From assembly GCF_002802905.1 (NCBI RefSeq), contig NZ_PEBK01000002.1, positions 186,001 through 250,000 of the forward strand: DNA of 64,000 nucleotides, read 5' to 3'. Of this stretch, positions 18,596-26,643 are shown one piece after another. The notes under the pieces were generated by a model. It was not told the DNA's origin and did not search any database. It worked only from the letters and a program-made list of their open reading frames with translations. The position numbers and the translations under genes were made by a program. The first letter of the stretch is position 1, and each line of letters starts with the position of its first letter. The stretch comes from Bifidobacterium simiarum (GTDB taxonomy: Bacteria; Actinomycetota; Actinomycetes; Actinomycetales; Bifidobacteriaceae).

Positions 18596-19165
18596 ATGAA
18601 TTCCGCACGGGCAGAACGCACGCGCAAGGAGACCGATCGCAAGATCATGCAGGCCACGCTGCAGATCGCCGTGTCCAAGGGGCTCGGCCGCGTTTCGATC
18701 GAAGAGGTGGCCCGCCGCAGCGGCGTGGCCAAGACCACGATCTACCGCCGGTATCAGAACGCCGACGATCTGCTGAACAAGATCACGTCGCTGGAGATCT
18801 CCTCGTCGCCGGAGCTGGCCGAACTGGAGCCCACGCAGGGCAATCTGGAACTGCTGCTGCATCGCATGGCCGACCGGTTCGCCACCAGCATCGGAGTGAA
18901 GGCCGTCGGCATCGTACTCAGTTCGGAGGAGGATTTCTTCCGCAACATCGTGCAGCAGGTGATCGATCCGGAGGAGCGGACGCTGGGCGATTTCTTCCGT
19001 CGCGGCATCGACGCCGGCGTCTTCCGCGACGGATTGAATACGAAGATGCTGTTCGGCACGGTACTCGGTTCGATGATCGCCTGCGAGGCGCTGCGCGGAG
19101 CGGTCAGCGACGACTGGCCCCACGAGATGACCGCCCTGATCTGGCCCGCCATCGCACGCGCGTAG
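18596..19165 (+). CDS. TetR/AcrR family transcriptional regulator
   Basis: The 189-residue protein has an N-terminal helix-turn-helix (VSIEEVARRSGVAKTTIYRRYQNADDLL) of TetR type and a helical ligand-binding domain (about 60-189, including FFRNIVQQVIDPEERTLGDFFRRGIDAG, similar to the TetR_C C-terminal family). The start at 18596 follows GAGAAAAGAG. Its place after the two YhgE/Pip genes suggests that it represses them, probably through the palindrome array at 13001-13044. The gene is bracketed by two nearly identical 165-bp repeats in direct orientation, which could permit deletion or amplification by recombination. Confidence 0.92.
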   Translation: MNSARAERTRKETDRKIMQATLQIAVSKGLGRVSIEEVARRSGVAKTTIYRRYQNADDLLNKITSLEISSSPELAELEPTQGNLELLLHRMADRFATSIGVKAVGIVLSSEEDFFRNIVQQVIDPEERTLGDFFRRGIDAGVFRDGLNTKMLFGTVLGSMIACEALRGAVSDDWPHEMTALIWPAIARA

Positions 19166-19196
19166 GTCTTCTCGGCTTCCCCCTGGAGCCAAGTTC

Positions 19197-19360
19197 GACC
19201 ACCCCCAGTCTCGCTACGCTCGACAGCCCCCGACGTTATTGTGCGACGTGCGCGGAGCGCACTGCTACGAACAGTTCACCGAACTGTTCGTCCAGCGGGG
19301 GCACAAGATTCCTCGCCCCCGCTGGCGGGGGCTGTCGGCGGGAGCCGACTGGGGGTGGTC
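19197..19360. repeat. 165-bp composite hairpin element, copy 2
   Basis: It has the same inverted ends, hairpins and linkers as copy 1: hairpin 1 at 19248-19262, hairpin 2 at 19267-19291. Most differences lie outside the stems, in the left arm and the loop of the right arm. It sits 31 bases after the tetR stop. Confidence 0.8.
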
Positions 19361-19377
19361 AAGCCAGAGAACACCAT

Positions 19378-19427
19378 CACCTCATCCGACCGGCATCCGC
19401 CGGCCACCTTCCCCTCAAGGGGAAGGC
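19378..19427. repeat. Type B two-hairpin repeat
   Basis: CACCTCATC is followed by a small hairpin (CCGGC-atcc-GCCGG), a CCACC linker and the second hairpin CTTCCCCTCAAGGGGAAG. Many copies with differing small stems occur in this window. Downstream (19428-19509) lie further nested palindromes around AAACGGC-tct-GCCGTTT, at the 3' end of the minus-strand DUF4186 gene. Confidence 0.7.
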
Positions 19428-19509
19428 AAAAAATGCTTCGGGCCTTCGCTCGCCTGTCGGCTCGCATTTCGCCTACAAACGGCTCTGCCGTTTGCTTGAC
19501 GGCGAAATC

Positions 19510-19926
19510 CTACGCCGGATGATTCCGTAGGTCGCGTTCGATCCATGCCATGACCAGCGCGGCGAGCCGGTCGATCTCCTCGTCGGTCAGCGCCCGCCCT
19601 TTGGGGATGTGATGCCACTTCTCGATGCACCCGCGGCAGCAGGTGGCTGTCGCATGCTGGGCGGTGAACACCGGATGCCCGTGCCATGGCGTCTGCTTGC
19701 CGTCCTTGTACGGTTCGGCCGGTCCGACCCGCTTGGCGAGCATTTCGTGCGCATGCCGGTCGATGGTTTCCTTGCCCTTGGCCCGCGCGTACGCCCGATC
19801 CTTGTCGCTGAGCACGAACTTCGCCCGGAACCGACTCGTCGTCAACCGGGACAACGTCCGCCCGATCCACGCGGTACGCCGGTCACCGTCTGTGCTCTGC
19901 GTATTTGTTACGTCTGCCACGTCCAT
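19510..19926 (-). CDS. DUF4186 domain protein
   Basis: The 138-residue product carries the conserved DUF4186 sequence: SRFRAKFVLSDKDRAYAR, KQTPWHGHPVFTAQHATATC, CRGCIEKWHHIPKGR and a C-terminal helix. Two adjacent cysteines plus a CxxC-like arrangement and several histidines suggest metal binding, but no activity is established. The start at 19926 (MDVADVT) is a guess; the frame extends four codons to a TTG. The gene reads away from the toxin-antitoxin pair, and the 15-bp repeat array lies in between. Confidence 0.8.
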   Translation of the reverse strand: MDVADVTNTQSTDGDRRTAWIGRTLSRLTTSRFRAKFVLSDKDRAYARAKGKETIDRHAHEMLAKRVGPAEPYKDGKQTPWHGHPVFTAQHATATCCRGCIEKWHHIPKGRALTDEEIDRLAALVMAWIERDLRNHPA

Positions 19927-19942
19927 CACCCGCAGCAATCGT

Positions 19943-20015
19943 AATCAGTCGTATCGTGATTTACTAAATCACGATTTACTAAATCGTAATCTACTAAATC
20001 GTGATTTAGTAAATT
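19943..20015. repeat. Array of 15-bp repeats (four good copies plus one degenerate)
   Basis: Units starting at 19958, 19973, 19988 and 20003 are exactly 15 bases apart and share the near-palindrome GATTTACTAAATC. A weak fifth copy begins at 19943. The stretch is AT-rich in a GC-rich genome and lies between the DUF4186 gene and the toxin gene. A direct-repeat array of this kind is typical of operators bound cooperatively by ribbon-helix-helix proteins, or of plasmid iterons. Confidence 0.75.
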
Positions 20016-20065
20016 GCAGGAATCCTAACATGTTAACGGCGAATTCTAACATGTTAGGATTCTGC
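20016..20065. promoter_or_regulatory. Inverted repeat built on two TAACATGTTA palindromes
   Basis: The left arm (20016-20035) and right arm (20047-20065) are complementary except for one extra base. Each contains the perfect palindrome TAACATGTTA. The element abuts the 15-bp array and precedes the toxin gene, so it is probably a second regulatory site. Confidence 0.6.
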
Positions 20066-20170
20066 AAGGTTAGTGAAAGGATAGGGAGGACAGGTACGAA
20101 AAGCTGAAGCAGTAGTGCCTAGGAAGTATTGACATCCGACAATCGTATGCGCGACCGTATGCTCTTGGGT

Positions 20171-20449
20171 ATGCTTGATAGTGTGCGTATCATCATCCAT
20201 CCACATGCCCGGACGCACGGGTTGTCGGACGAGCAGATCAGATCGGCCTACGAAACCGGTTCCGGAGGCGCAGTCATCCGCTATCGCGACCGAGACACCG
20301 AACCGCCCCGCTGGGCCACGATCGGCTTCGACGCCGAAGGCCGGGGCATCGAGCTTGTGTTCGTTCGGTTGGATGACTACACACCGTTGATCATCCACGC
20401 GAACTACCTGACGAAAGGATTCCGCGACGAAGTAAGGAGGAGCCGATGA
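20171..20449 (+). CDS. BrnT-like toxin of a type II toxin-antitoxin pair
   Basis: The product of about 92 residues contains IIIHPHARTHGLSDEQIRSAY, RWATIGFDAEGRGIELVFV and LIIHANYLTKGFRDEVRR. This order of helix and beta strands resembles the BrnT ribonuclease-toxin fold. The start is uncertain. ATG 20171 and GTG 20183 (VRIIIHP) each follow a TATGCT box by about seven bases with no ribosome site, which would fit leaderless initiation; a TTG at 20129 is also in frame. The 3' end overlaps the antitoxin start by four bases (ATGA). Toxin activity is inferred, not shown. Confidence 0.7.
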   Translation: MLDSVRIIIHPHARTHGLSDEQIRSAYETGSGGAVIRYRDRDTEPPRWATIGFDAEGRGIELVFVRLDDYTPLIIHANYLTKGFRDEVRRSR

Positions 20450-20730
20450 CCGGACGCACTTATATTGCCGAGAACGGCACCGAAATCACCGATGAACTGG
20501 TGGACAAGTGGGCGGAGGAGGCCGAGAACGGTTTCCCCGACGCCGAGGTCACGCCATTCGAGGGACGCGCATGGGAAACCGACACCGAACCGCTCAAACC
20601 GCGTACGATTCGTCTGAGCGACACCATGTGGCATCTGATCGAGGCGGATGCCAAACGTCATCACATGACTGTAAGCGCGTGGGCGCGTGCCGCCATGACT
20701 GACCGTCTCTCACGCCACATCGACGCATAA
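20446..20730 (+). CDS. Ribbon-helix-helix antitoxin
   Basis: The protein has 94 residues. The first half (EITDELVDKWAEEAENGF) is the acidic region usual in CopG-like antitoxins of actinobacteria and probably contacts the toxin. The second half (KPRTIRLSDTMWHLIEADAKRHHMTVSAWARAAMTDRL) is a ribbon-helix-helix DNA-binding domain. AAGGAGGAG is six bases before the ATG, inside the toxin gene, and the two frames overlap by four bases. It likely binds the repeat array at 19943-20065 to autoregulate the pair. Confidence 0.8.
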   Translation: MTGRTYIAENGTEITDELVDKWAEEAENGFPDAEVTPFEGRAWETDTEPLKPRTIRLSDTMWHLIEADAKRHHMTVSAWARAAMTDRLSRHIDA

Positions 20731-20821
20731 GCCATACCATTGCATAACCCACCATCGACAAGGCGCCCAGCAAGCCACAATGCCCCCAGATATCTACTCG
20801 ATGTCATAGAACCTACCGAAC

Positions 20822-20862
20822 ATTGCAATCTGACCGGAGCACACTCCGGCCAGATTGCATTC
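20822..20862. terminator. Bidirectional terminator between antitoxin and helicase genes
   Basis: A 16-bp stem with one mismatch (20824-20839 with 20844-20859) and a four-base loop separates the convergent genes ending at 20730 and 20876. Confidence 0.7.
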
Positions 20863-20875
20863 CACCCCGTAGAGC

Positions 20876-23800
20876 TCACTCGCTTTGACCGGAGATGTGA
20901 CGGTAGAGCTCCGGATCAAGCGGACGGGCCAGCCGCAGCGTCGCCAACGTCACCTTCACCTCCTGCTCACCGGAAGCGTTTGGCTTGCGAGTGAGCTCGG
21001 CACGCTTCAACGCAGCAACCCGACCGACGTAGTAATACTTCTTGTCGTCCGCCTCCTCCCGGCGCATGACGAACAAGGGGATGAAATGTGTGTCATCCCA
21101 ATCCGGGCCGATCCCCTCGCGCATCCACCGGAATTCCGGCGACTGCGGAGTGCGACCGTTCTTGCTGTACCACGACATTTCCTGCGCGTTGATGAACCGA
21201 TCCTCGTACTGGCTGTTCGCATACTTGACGAAGATCGGCATGGTCCCGGTCTCCTGATGACGGAAATAGCCACCGACGTTCTGCCCGTTAAGCTCCTTAT
21301 GCCAGCCGCACAACCGCATCACATCGGCGAGCGCATACTTCTGCTCATACAGGAATCCGCGATCCAACGGACGGCGAAGTTCCCGGGACCGTTTGAACAG
21401 ATCACGGCAATTACGCAGACCGGTCCGCAGGGTATCCGCAAAGAAAATACGGAAAGTCCGGTTTTCGGCCAGCATGTCAGCGAACTCGTCAGTCAGTCGG
21501 CAGACGCCATCGGCATCGCATTCGATCAGCGGGGTGCCACCGAACCGAGAACGGCTGGAACCGTCCCGGCTGTCATCAAAATACGAGTAATCAAGTACGT
21601 GGATGGCGGATTCCATCTGCTCGTCCGTCACGTAGGCTTCCGGGAATCGGCTGCGGATACGGTCGGTGAGATCGGCGACGGTCAGATCGAATGCCGAAGA
21701 TGACTTACTCCAGACCGGCCGGTCAGTGCCATCGGAATCATCGGTCTTCCGGATATCGTCCAGCCGCTCTTCCGGGAATCGGCACAGCTCATCAAGAATC
21801 ACCAGCTCGTGCGGTCGAAGACCGGGCAGCAGCGCGGCCGTGGCCATCTTCAGAATGCCGGTTTCCACCTTGGAGACCGGTTCCAGCAGATCAATGAACC
21901 GTTCATCGTCGCTGTCACCGTTCCGACCGCGACCAATACTCTTTTCTCGCGAGAGCACAAATTCCAGATAATCGCTTTTCTTGGTGGCAAGCGTCAACGG
22001 CAGCGAAGGATCGTAATCGTAGACGTCGGTAAGCATGGGAATACGGCCGTACTCATATCGGATCTGCCGGTACTGCTCGGCCAGCTTCTTCATCTCGGAC
22101 CAATCGGCCGTGTCCAGCGACTTCAGCACGCGTTCCTTGGCGATCGGATCGAAACTGATGGACGACAGGCCGATCGACGTGCGCTGCAGATTCTTGCGCG
22201 CGATGTCACGGTCACCGGTGTTGCCGTACAGGGCGACGGGGATGAGATAGTTGTTCGCATAGTTGCCGATGAAGTCGATGACGACGACCCGGTCCTTATG
22301 CGGGAACTTGCGCAGACCGCGGCCGAGCTGCTGGGTGAAGATGATGCTGGACTGCGTATTGCGCAGCATGACGATCTGGTTCAGCGAGGGGATGTCCACG
22401 CCTTCGTTGAACAGATCGACGGTGAACAGGTAATCGAGGTCGCCGTTCTCCAGCTGCTTGATCAGTGGTTCGCGATCCTCCTGTTTCGGGTAGCGGTTAC
22501 TGGTTACGGCAGCCGTGCGATAGTTGCGCTCCATCTGCTGGTTGTACTGCTGGTTGAACAGATCGGACAGCGCCTCGGCCTCTTCCTGACGACTGCAGAA
22601 CACCAGTCCGGTGATCTGCTGGTGGTACTGACCGTACTGCTGTAGCTTGTCGATGATGTACCGCACGCGCTCCGGCGTGGCCAGCTGACTGATCTCGTAG
22701 TTCAACTTATCGGAATCATTTGCACTCATACCGTCCTGGACGCTGATGGTCTCACCATCAGAGCCAAGGTATTCAGCCACTCCGTGATATTCGAATGGGC
22801 AGAGCATGTCCTCGTCCAAGGCCTTCTGCAGTCGGATCTCATAGGCGATGTTGTAGCCGAACAGTTTGAAGATGTTGATGCCGTCGGTACGTTCCGGCGT
22901 GGCCGTCATGCCGAGGATAAATCCGGCGTCCTTGAAATGCTCGATCACCCGTTGATAGCTGGCGGCACCGGCGTGGTGGACCTCATCGACCAGCACATAG
23001 TCGAACTCGTCGGATGCGAAGCGCTCCAACACCTCCGGACGGCTCAGCGTCTGGACGGTGGCGAACACGTACTTGCGGTCGTAGTCCTTGCTGGTGCCGG
23101 TGAACAGGCCCAATTCCTCCTTCGGGCAGCCGAGCACCTTCTGGAACGATTCCATCGCCTTGACGAGGATCTGATGCTGCTGAGCGATGTACAGCATTCG
23201 CTTGGGCCGATATTGCCGGACGTCAAAGGCGGAAAGATAGGTTTTGCCGGTACCGGTGGCGGAGACGATAATCGCACGGTGCTCACCCTCATCACGGAGC
23301 CTCTGCAAGTTTTCAAGGGCTTCGCGCTGCATGGCATTCGGCTCGATCTTCCGGTTTTCCACTTCCCGGATGATCTCCCGACGTGGAGGAGCGTACTTCT
23401 TGAAATCCTCCTCGTACTGTTTGATCCACTCATCGGTGAGCGGGAAGGACTCCTCAATCTGGGTATCAAGCTCCTCACGAACCTGCCGGACCAGTTCGCC
23501 TTCCGGCAGGGACGAGACCTTGAGATTCCATTCGCGCTGTCTTGTGGTCAGCGCGGTCTCCGTGAGGTTGGAACTGCCGATGTACAAATTGACGTAGGAG
23601 CTGTCGTCACTGGTTTTCCGAACGAAGACATAACCCTTGGGATGGAAATTCGGAGCCTTGGCTTTTTCCGCACCGGATGAAGATTCTCCATCACCGTTCC
23701 AGATACGAACATCAATTCCCGTCTTTTTCTGTATAAGGGACAGGTCCCAGAACGTCTTCGGATCGTTGAAGTAATTCTTCGTGGAAGTGATGATTCGCCC

Positions 23801-24172
23801 TGAACCTTCGTCAGTACGTTTCTCTGCCCAATCGGAGAACGCTTGCCGCAATGAGCCAATGGCAAATGAGTTCACGAACGCCACCGATATATCGAACGAG
23901 TCGCTGGATTCGAGCTCTCCCCTAAGCTCATCAAGCATGGTGGCGCCGGGACGGTTGGCGATCAGTTTCGGCGTATAGGCGCCCGGCGCATCGTCATTCT
24001 CCTGAATCAGGCCGGAGCGGATATCGGCTTCCACCAGCGCCTGCGTAGCTACTTCAACGGAAGATCGGCTGCCTTCCCGGTCTTCCGGGGCTTCCCGAGC
24101 AGGCTCGGTTCCTACCGTCTCACCGAATTCGTCCTGATCGACGATCTGTTCCGATCCCAGCGCGCTCGACAT
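20876..24172 (-). CDS. PLD-domain superfamily II helicase with DUF3427
   Basis: The protein has 1098 residues. After an acidic N-terminal tail, a phospholipase-D-like nuclease domain spans about 60-260 (FHPKGYVFVRK and YIGSSNLTETAL give the HxK...N motif). The helicase core then shows SATGTGKTY (Walker A, about 303), VDEVHHAG (motif II, about 395), GMTATPERTDG (motif III), LFNEGVDIPSLN and QQLGRGLR (motifs V-VI). The C-terminal 400 residues match DUF3427. Relatives are annotated as type III restriction-like enzymes and commonly sit with a MutT-type Nudix gene, as here, 56 bases upstream. DNA repair or anti-phage defence is likely, but the substrate is not known. Confidence 0.88.
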   Translation of the reverse strand: MSSALGSEQIVDQDEFGETVGTEPAREAPEDREGSRSSVEVATQALVEADIRSGLIQENDDAPGAYTPKLIANRPGATMLDELRGELESSDSFDISVAFVNSFAIGSLRQAFSDWAEKRTDEGSGRIITSTKNYFNDPKTFWDLSLIQKKTGIDVRIWNGDGESSSGAEKAKAPNFHPKGYVFVRKTSDDSSYVNLYIGSSNLTETALTTRQREWNLKVSSLPEGELVRQVREELDTQIEESFPLTDEWIKQYEEDFKKYAPPRREIIREVENRKIEPNAMQREALENLQRLRDEGEHRAIIVSATGTGKTYLSAFDVRQYRPKRMLYIAQQHQILVKAMESFQKVLGCPKEELGLFTGTSKDYDRKYVFATVQTLSRPEVLERFASDEFDYVLVDEVHHAGAASYQRVIEHFKDAGFILGMTATPERTDGINIFKLFGYNIAYEIRLQKALDEDMLCPFEYHGVAEYLGSDGETISVQDGMSANDSDKLNYEISQLATPERVRYIIDKLQQYGQYHQQITGLVFCSRQEEAEALSDLFNQQYNQQMERNYRTAAVTSNRYPKQEDREPLIKQLENGDLDYLFTVDLFNEGVDIPSLNQIVMLRNTQSSIIFTQQLGRGLRKFPHKDRVVVIDFIGNYANNYLIPVALYGNTGDRDIARKNLQRTSIGLSSISFDPIAKERVLKSLDTADWSEMKKLAEQYRQIRYEYGRIPMLTDVYDYDPSLPLTLATKKSDYLEFVLSREKSIGRGRNGDSDDERFIDLLEPVSKVETGILKMATAALLPGLRPHELVILDELCRFPEERLDDIRKTDDSDGTDRPVWSKSSSAFDLTVADLTDRIRSRFPEAYVTDEQMESAIHVLDYSYFDDSRDGSSRSRFGGTPLIECDADGVCRLTDEFADMLAENRTFRIFFADTLRTGLRNCRDLFKRSRELRRPLDRGFLYEQKYALADVMRLCGWHKELNGQNVGGYFRHQETGTMPIFVKYANSQYEDRFINAQEMSWYSKNGRTPQSPEFRWMREGIGPDWDDTHFIPLFVMRREEADDKKYYYVGRVAALKRAELTRKPNASGEQEVKVTLATLRLARPLDPELYRHISGQSE

Positions 24173-24228
24173 CGCAACCCCCTTACCGTGATTACGGCCA
24201 GGGTATCCGACGCACCAAACAACGAAAG

Positions 24229-24669
24229 TCAGAACCGCATAGCGGAAATAAGCTTGACGGCTTTGTGGTCGGCGGGGGCCCAGTCTAGGGTGGGCATGTC
24301 GGCGGGGGTGAGCCAGCGGAATTCCTGATGCTCGGTGCGGCGGGGCTCGCCGGCGAGCAGGTGGCAGACGAACACGGTGAGGGTCACCGTGCCGAAGTCG
24401 TAGTCATAGGAGTCGGTGCACACTTCGTCGCCGATCTCGACCTCGCACAGCAGCTCCTCCTCGATCTCGCGGTGCAGGGCCTCGCGCGGGGTCTCATGCG
24501 GTTCGATCTTGCCGCCGGGGAACTCCCATTTGCCGCTCAGCTGCTTGCCGCCGCCGCGCTGCGCGCACATCACCTTGCCGTCGCGCACGATCGCCGCGCC
24601 CACCACGCGGATCTGCTTGTGGCTGCGCTCATCCTGCTCGCTCTTACCTTCGATCTTGCTGTCGCTCAT
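24229..24669 (-). CDS. MutT/CTP pyrophosphohydrolase-type Nudix hydrolase
   Basis: The 146-residue protein begins with a charged 18-residue tail (MSDSKIEGKSEQDERSHK) and then a compact Nudix domain (VVGAAIVRDGKVMCAQRGGG). The Nudix box GGKIEPHETPREALHREIEEEL is complete, with the metal-binding glutamates in place. It resembles MutT/NudG enzymes that hydrolyse oxidised or modified nucleoside triphosphates. It is the first gene of an operon with the PLD-helicase. ATG 24669 follows AGGAGGGTAACG, a strong ribosome site. Confidence 0.88.
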   Translation of the reverse strand: MSDSKIEGKSEQDERSHKQIRVVGAAIVRDGKVMCAQRGGGKQLSGKWEFPGGKIEPHETPREALHREIEEELLCEVEIGDEVCTDSYDYDFGTVTLTVFVCHLLAGEPRRTEHQEFRWLTPADMPTLDWAPADHKAVKLISAMRF

Positions 24670-24789
24670 CGTTACCCTCCTCAGGCCTTCCTGCGCTCTC
24701 CTGCACGATCAACGCTCATCCAACGCTCATCAGAGCGCTCAAAATACCCAGGATATCCGTGCCGACGAACGAATAATCGCGCACAATAC

Positions 24790-24916
24790 CGAGTTGTGAG
24801 GCTTCTGTCTGGGAGCCCGTCATCGAGCGCCGCGAGGATCCGCGGAAAATCAACGTTTTCGTATGCCCGTTACAACGGAAATATGCCGTTTACCGCAAAC
24901 AAAGCCTCACAACTCG
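24790..24916. repeat. 127-bp element with 15-bp perfect inverted ends
   Basis: The ends CGAGTTGTGAGGCTT (24790-24804) and AAGCCTCACAACTCG (24902-24916) are exact reverse complements. The interior is AT-richer and holds short palindromic pieces around AACGGAAATATGCCGTT (24884-24900). It lies between two minus-strand genes and contains no convincing frame. It may be a miniature mobile element. Confidence 0.5.
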
Positions 24917-24986
24917 AGTTTTCGGCCCAGAACCGGACCGGAATCGGCCCAGAATCGACCGAAAACCGCCTCGGACGCCCAACCGA

Positions 24987-25523
24987 CTACTCCGAGGCCT
25001 GCTCGCGGGCCAGCTCCAGAGCCTTGTTGAAGGCGTCGGAGGTCCAGCTCGCGCCGGCCACCTTGCCCACCTTCATGCCCTTGAGCGGCTTGCCTTCCAC
25101 CACGCCGGGAATGGCCTTGATGAAGTCCTGCTGATGGGTCTTCGAGATCGACGTGAACGGGTGACCCACCACCTGCACGTCGGCCACCTTGCCGTCGGCG
25201 ATCTTCAGCGTCACATCGATGCTGTCCTCGCCAACCGGGCCGTACTGGCCCTTGATCGCGTAGGTGCCGTCCTTGTACTTGCCGGTGTCCTTGCCCGTCG
25301 AAGCCGAGGAGCTGGCGGAAGCCGAAGAACCAGCCGACGAACCGGACGAAGCCGAGCTGGAGTCCGACGGAGCCGCCGAGGATTCTCCGGAATTGCCGGC
25401 GTATTCGTCGTCCATCGGCACGGCCTTGGATTTCGGGTCGCCGCAGCCGGCCAGCAGCGAGCCCGCCACGACGAGCCCGGCGAAGGCAACGGCGGCGGTC
25501 TTCACGGAAGTCTTATGGGTCAA
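24987..25523 (-). CDS. FMN-binding domain lipoprotein
   Basis: The 178-residue product has a lipoprotein signal ([10 protein letters not shown], lipobox LLAGC), a Ser/Ala-rich linker of about 45 residues and an FMN-binding domain (about 85-178: [36 protein letters not shown]). The segment [11 protein letters not shown] corresponds to the Ser-Gly-Ala-Thr-x-Thr flavinylation motif, with the acceptor threonine kept. It is therefore a likely substrate for the ApbE enzyme at 34621-35907, which attaches FMN to such a threonine. As the last gene of the iron cluster it probably carries electrons outside the membrane. Confidence 0.85.
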   Translation of the reverse strand: MTHKTSVKTAAVAFAGLVVAGSLLAGCGDPKSKAVPMDDEYAGNSGESSAAPSDSSSASSGSSAGSSASASSSASTGKDTGKYKDGTYAIKGQYGPVGEDSIDVTLKIADGKVADVQVVGHPFTSISKTHQQDFIKAIPGVVEGKPLKGMKVGKVAGASWTSDAFNKALELAREQASE

Positions 25524-25584
25524 TGTGGTCTCCTTCCGGGAAAGAAGTGTAGTCGATTGTGGGGTGAGGCTGGTGGCTTCGTTT

Positions 25585-25748
25585 GACCACCCCCACCCGG
25601 CTCACGCCGGGAGCCCCCGCCAGCGGGGGCCCAGAGTAGGTCCTCACCTGGGGGCTTTGCCGGGAGCTCCCGACGTATTGTGCGACGCATGGCCTTTGGC
25701 GGCCATGCTGCTATGGACAGTCCACTGGACTGTCCATCCAGCGGGGGC
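25585..25748. repeat. Diverged composite hairpin element (type A with covarying core)
   Basis: It starts GACCACCCCCA, then has CCCGGC-tcac-GCCGGG and GCCCCCGC-ca-GCGGGGGC hairpins. A core begins at CGACGTATTGTGCGAC and is shared with the elements around tetR. Hairpin 1 is GCATGGCC/GGCCATGC (25687-25708). Hairpin 2 pairs 25713-25723 with 25727-25737. Both occupy the same places as in the tetR copies but with other sequences. The phrase CCCAGAGTAGGT occurs twice, at 25631 and 25748. Confidence 0.7.
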
Positions 25749-25781
25749 CCAGAGTAGGTTCTCCGGCGTTAGCAACGCAGC

Positions 25782-26588
25782 CTACTCGCTGAGGGGCTGG
25801 GCGCCGGTTTTGGCGGCCTTGGTCGGGTCTTCGAAGCCGATCGGGGTGTCGCCGGACTGCGCGCCCTCCGCGGTGGAGCCAGTGGACGCGGGCTTACCGC
25901 CGGCCGCCTCATACGCGGCGCGGGCCGCATCGTCGTTCCACTTCTCGCCCACGAGCACGCCGTGGTTGAGCATGATCTCGCGTTCGGCGCAGCTGGCCAC
26001 GAGCGCGTCATGCGTCACCACGATGATCGTGGTGCCCTGCTGGTGCAGCTCACGGAACAGGTCGAGCACGATCTTCTCGTTCTTCTCGTCGAGGTTGCCG
26101 GTCGGCTCGTCGGCGAGGATCAGCTTCGGCTCGTTGATCAGCGCGCGGGCGATGCACACGCGCTGCTGCTCGCCGCCGGAGAGCTGCCCGGGCAGGTGGT
26201 GGGCGCGGTCGGCGAGACCCACCTTGTCCAGCGCCTCCATGGCCTGCTTTTCATCGACCACCGAATGGTAGTACTGCGCCACCATCACGTTTTCCACGGC
26301 GGTCAGATGCGGGACGAGGTAGAACTTCTGGAACACCAGGCCGATGAGGTTCTTGCGCACGTCGGCGAGCTGGGTGGCGTTGAGGTCCTCCAGCTTGCGG
26401 CCTTCCAGCGCGACGGAACCCTTGGACGGGGTGTCCATGCAGCCGATCATGTTCATCAGCGTGGTTTTGCCGGAGCCGGACGAGCCGACGATGGCCAGCC
26501 ATTCACCTTCCGGCACGGTGAGCGACAGATCGTCGACGGCGTGCAGCGATCCGTAGATCTTCGAAATGTGATCGAGTTCGAGAAGCAT
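25782..26588 (-). CDS. ABC transporter ATP-binding protein (MacB/LolD type)
   Basis: ATG 26588 follows AAGGAATCTCCC; longer frames run into repeat DNA. The 268-residue protein shows Walker [11 protein letters not shown]-loop GLVFQ, signature LSGGEQQR and Walker [13 protein letters not shown], characteristic of ATPases that serve FtsX-like permeases. A C-terminal tail of about 45 residues ([24 protein letters not shown]) is low-complexity and unusual for the family. It is followed by the lipoprotein gene and preceded by the two permease genes, though repeat DNA (26644-26903) separates it from them. Confidence 0.9.
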   Translation of the reverse strand: MLLELDHISKIYGSLHAVDDLSLTVPEGEWLAIVGSSGSGKTTLMNMIGCMDTPSKGSVALEGRKLEDLNATQLADVRKNLIGLVFQKFYLVPHLTAVENVMVAQYYHSVVDEKQAMEALDKVGLADRAHHLPGQLSGGEQQRVCIARALINEPKLILADEPTGNLDEKNEKIVLDLFRELHQQGTTIIVVTHDALVASCAEREIMLNHGVLVGEKWNDDAARAAYEAAGGKPASTGSTAEGAQSGDTPIGFEDPTKAAKTGAQPLSE

Positions 26589-26643
26589 GGGAGATTCCTT
26601 CTTCCGGTTGGTGGGTATTCGATGTAAGCGATGGGTAAGGACT

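Noticed and set aside
18358-19530. Plus-strand frame spanning the TetR gene and both repeats
   Set aside because: It is out of frame with the TetR protein and runs through repeat DNA; not a gene.
19943-20015. Possible CRISPR array
   Set aside because: The 15-bp units are directly adjacent without unique spacers and there are no cas genes; it is an operator or iteron array.
18365-25748. Insertion sequence or transposase remnant in the composite repeats
   Set aside because: No coding remnant is present and the elements are only about 165 bases; they may be non-autonomous, but no mobilising enzyme is in the window.
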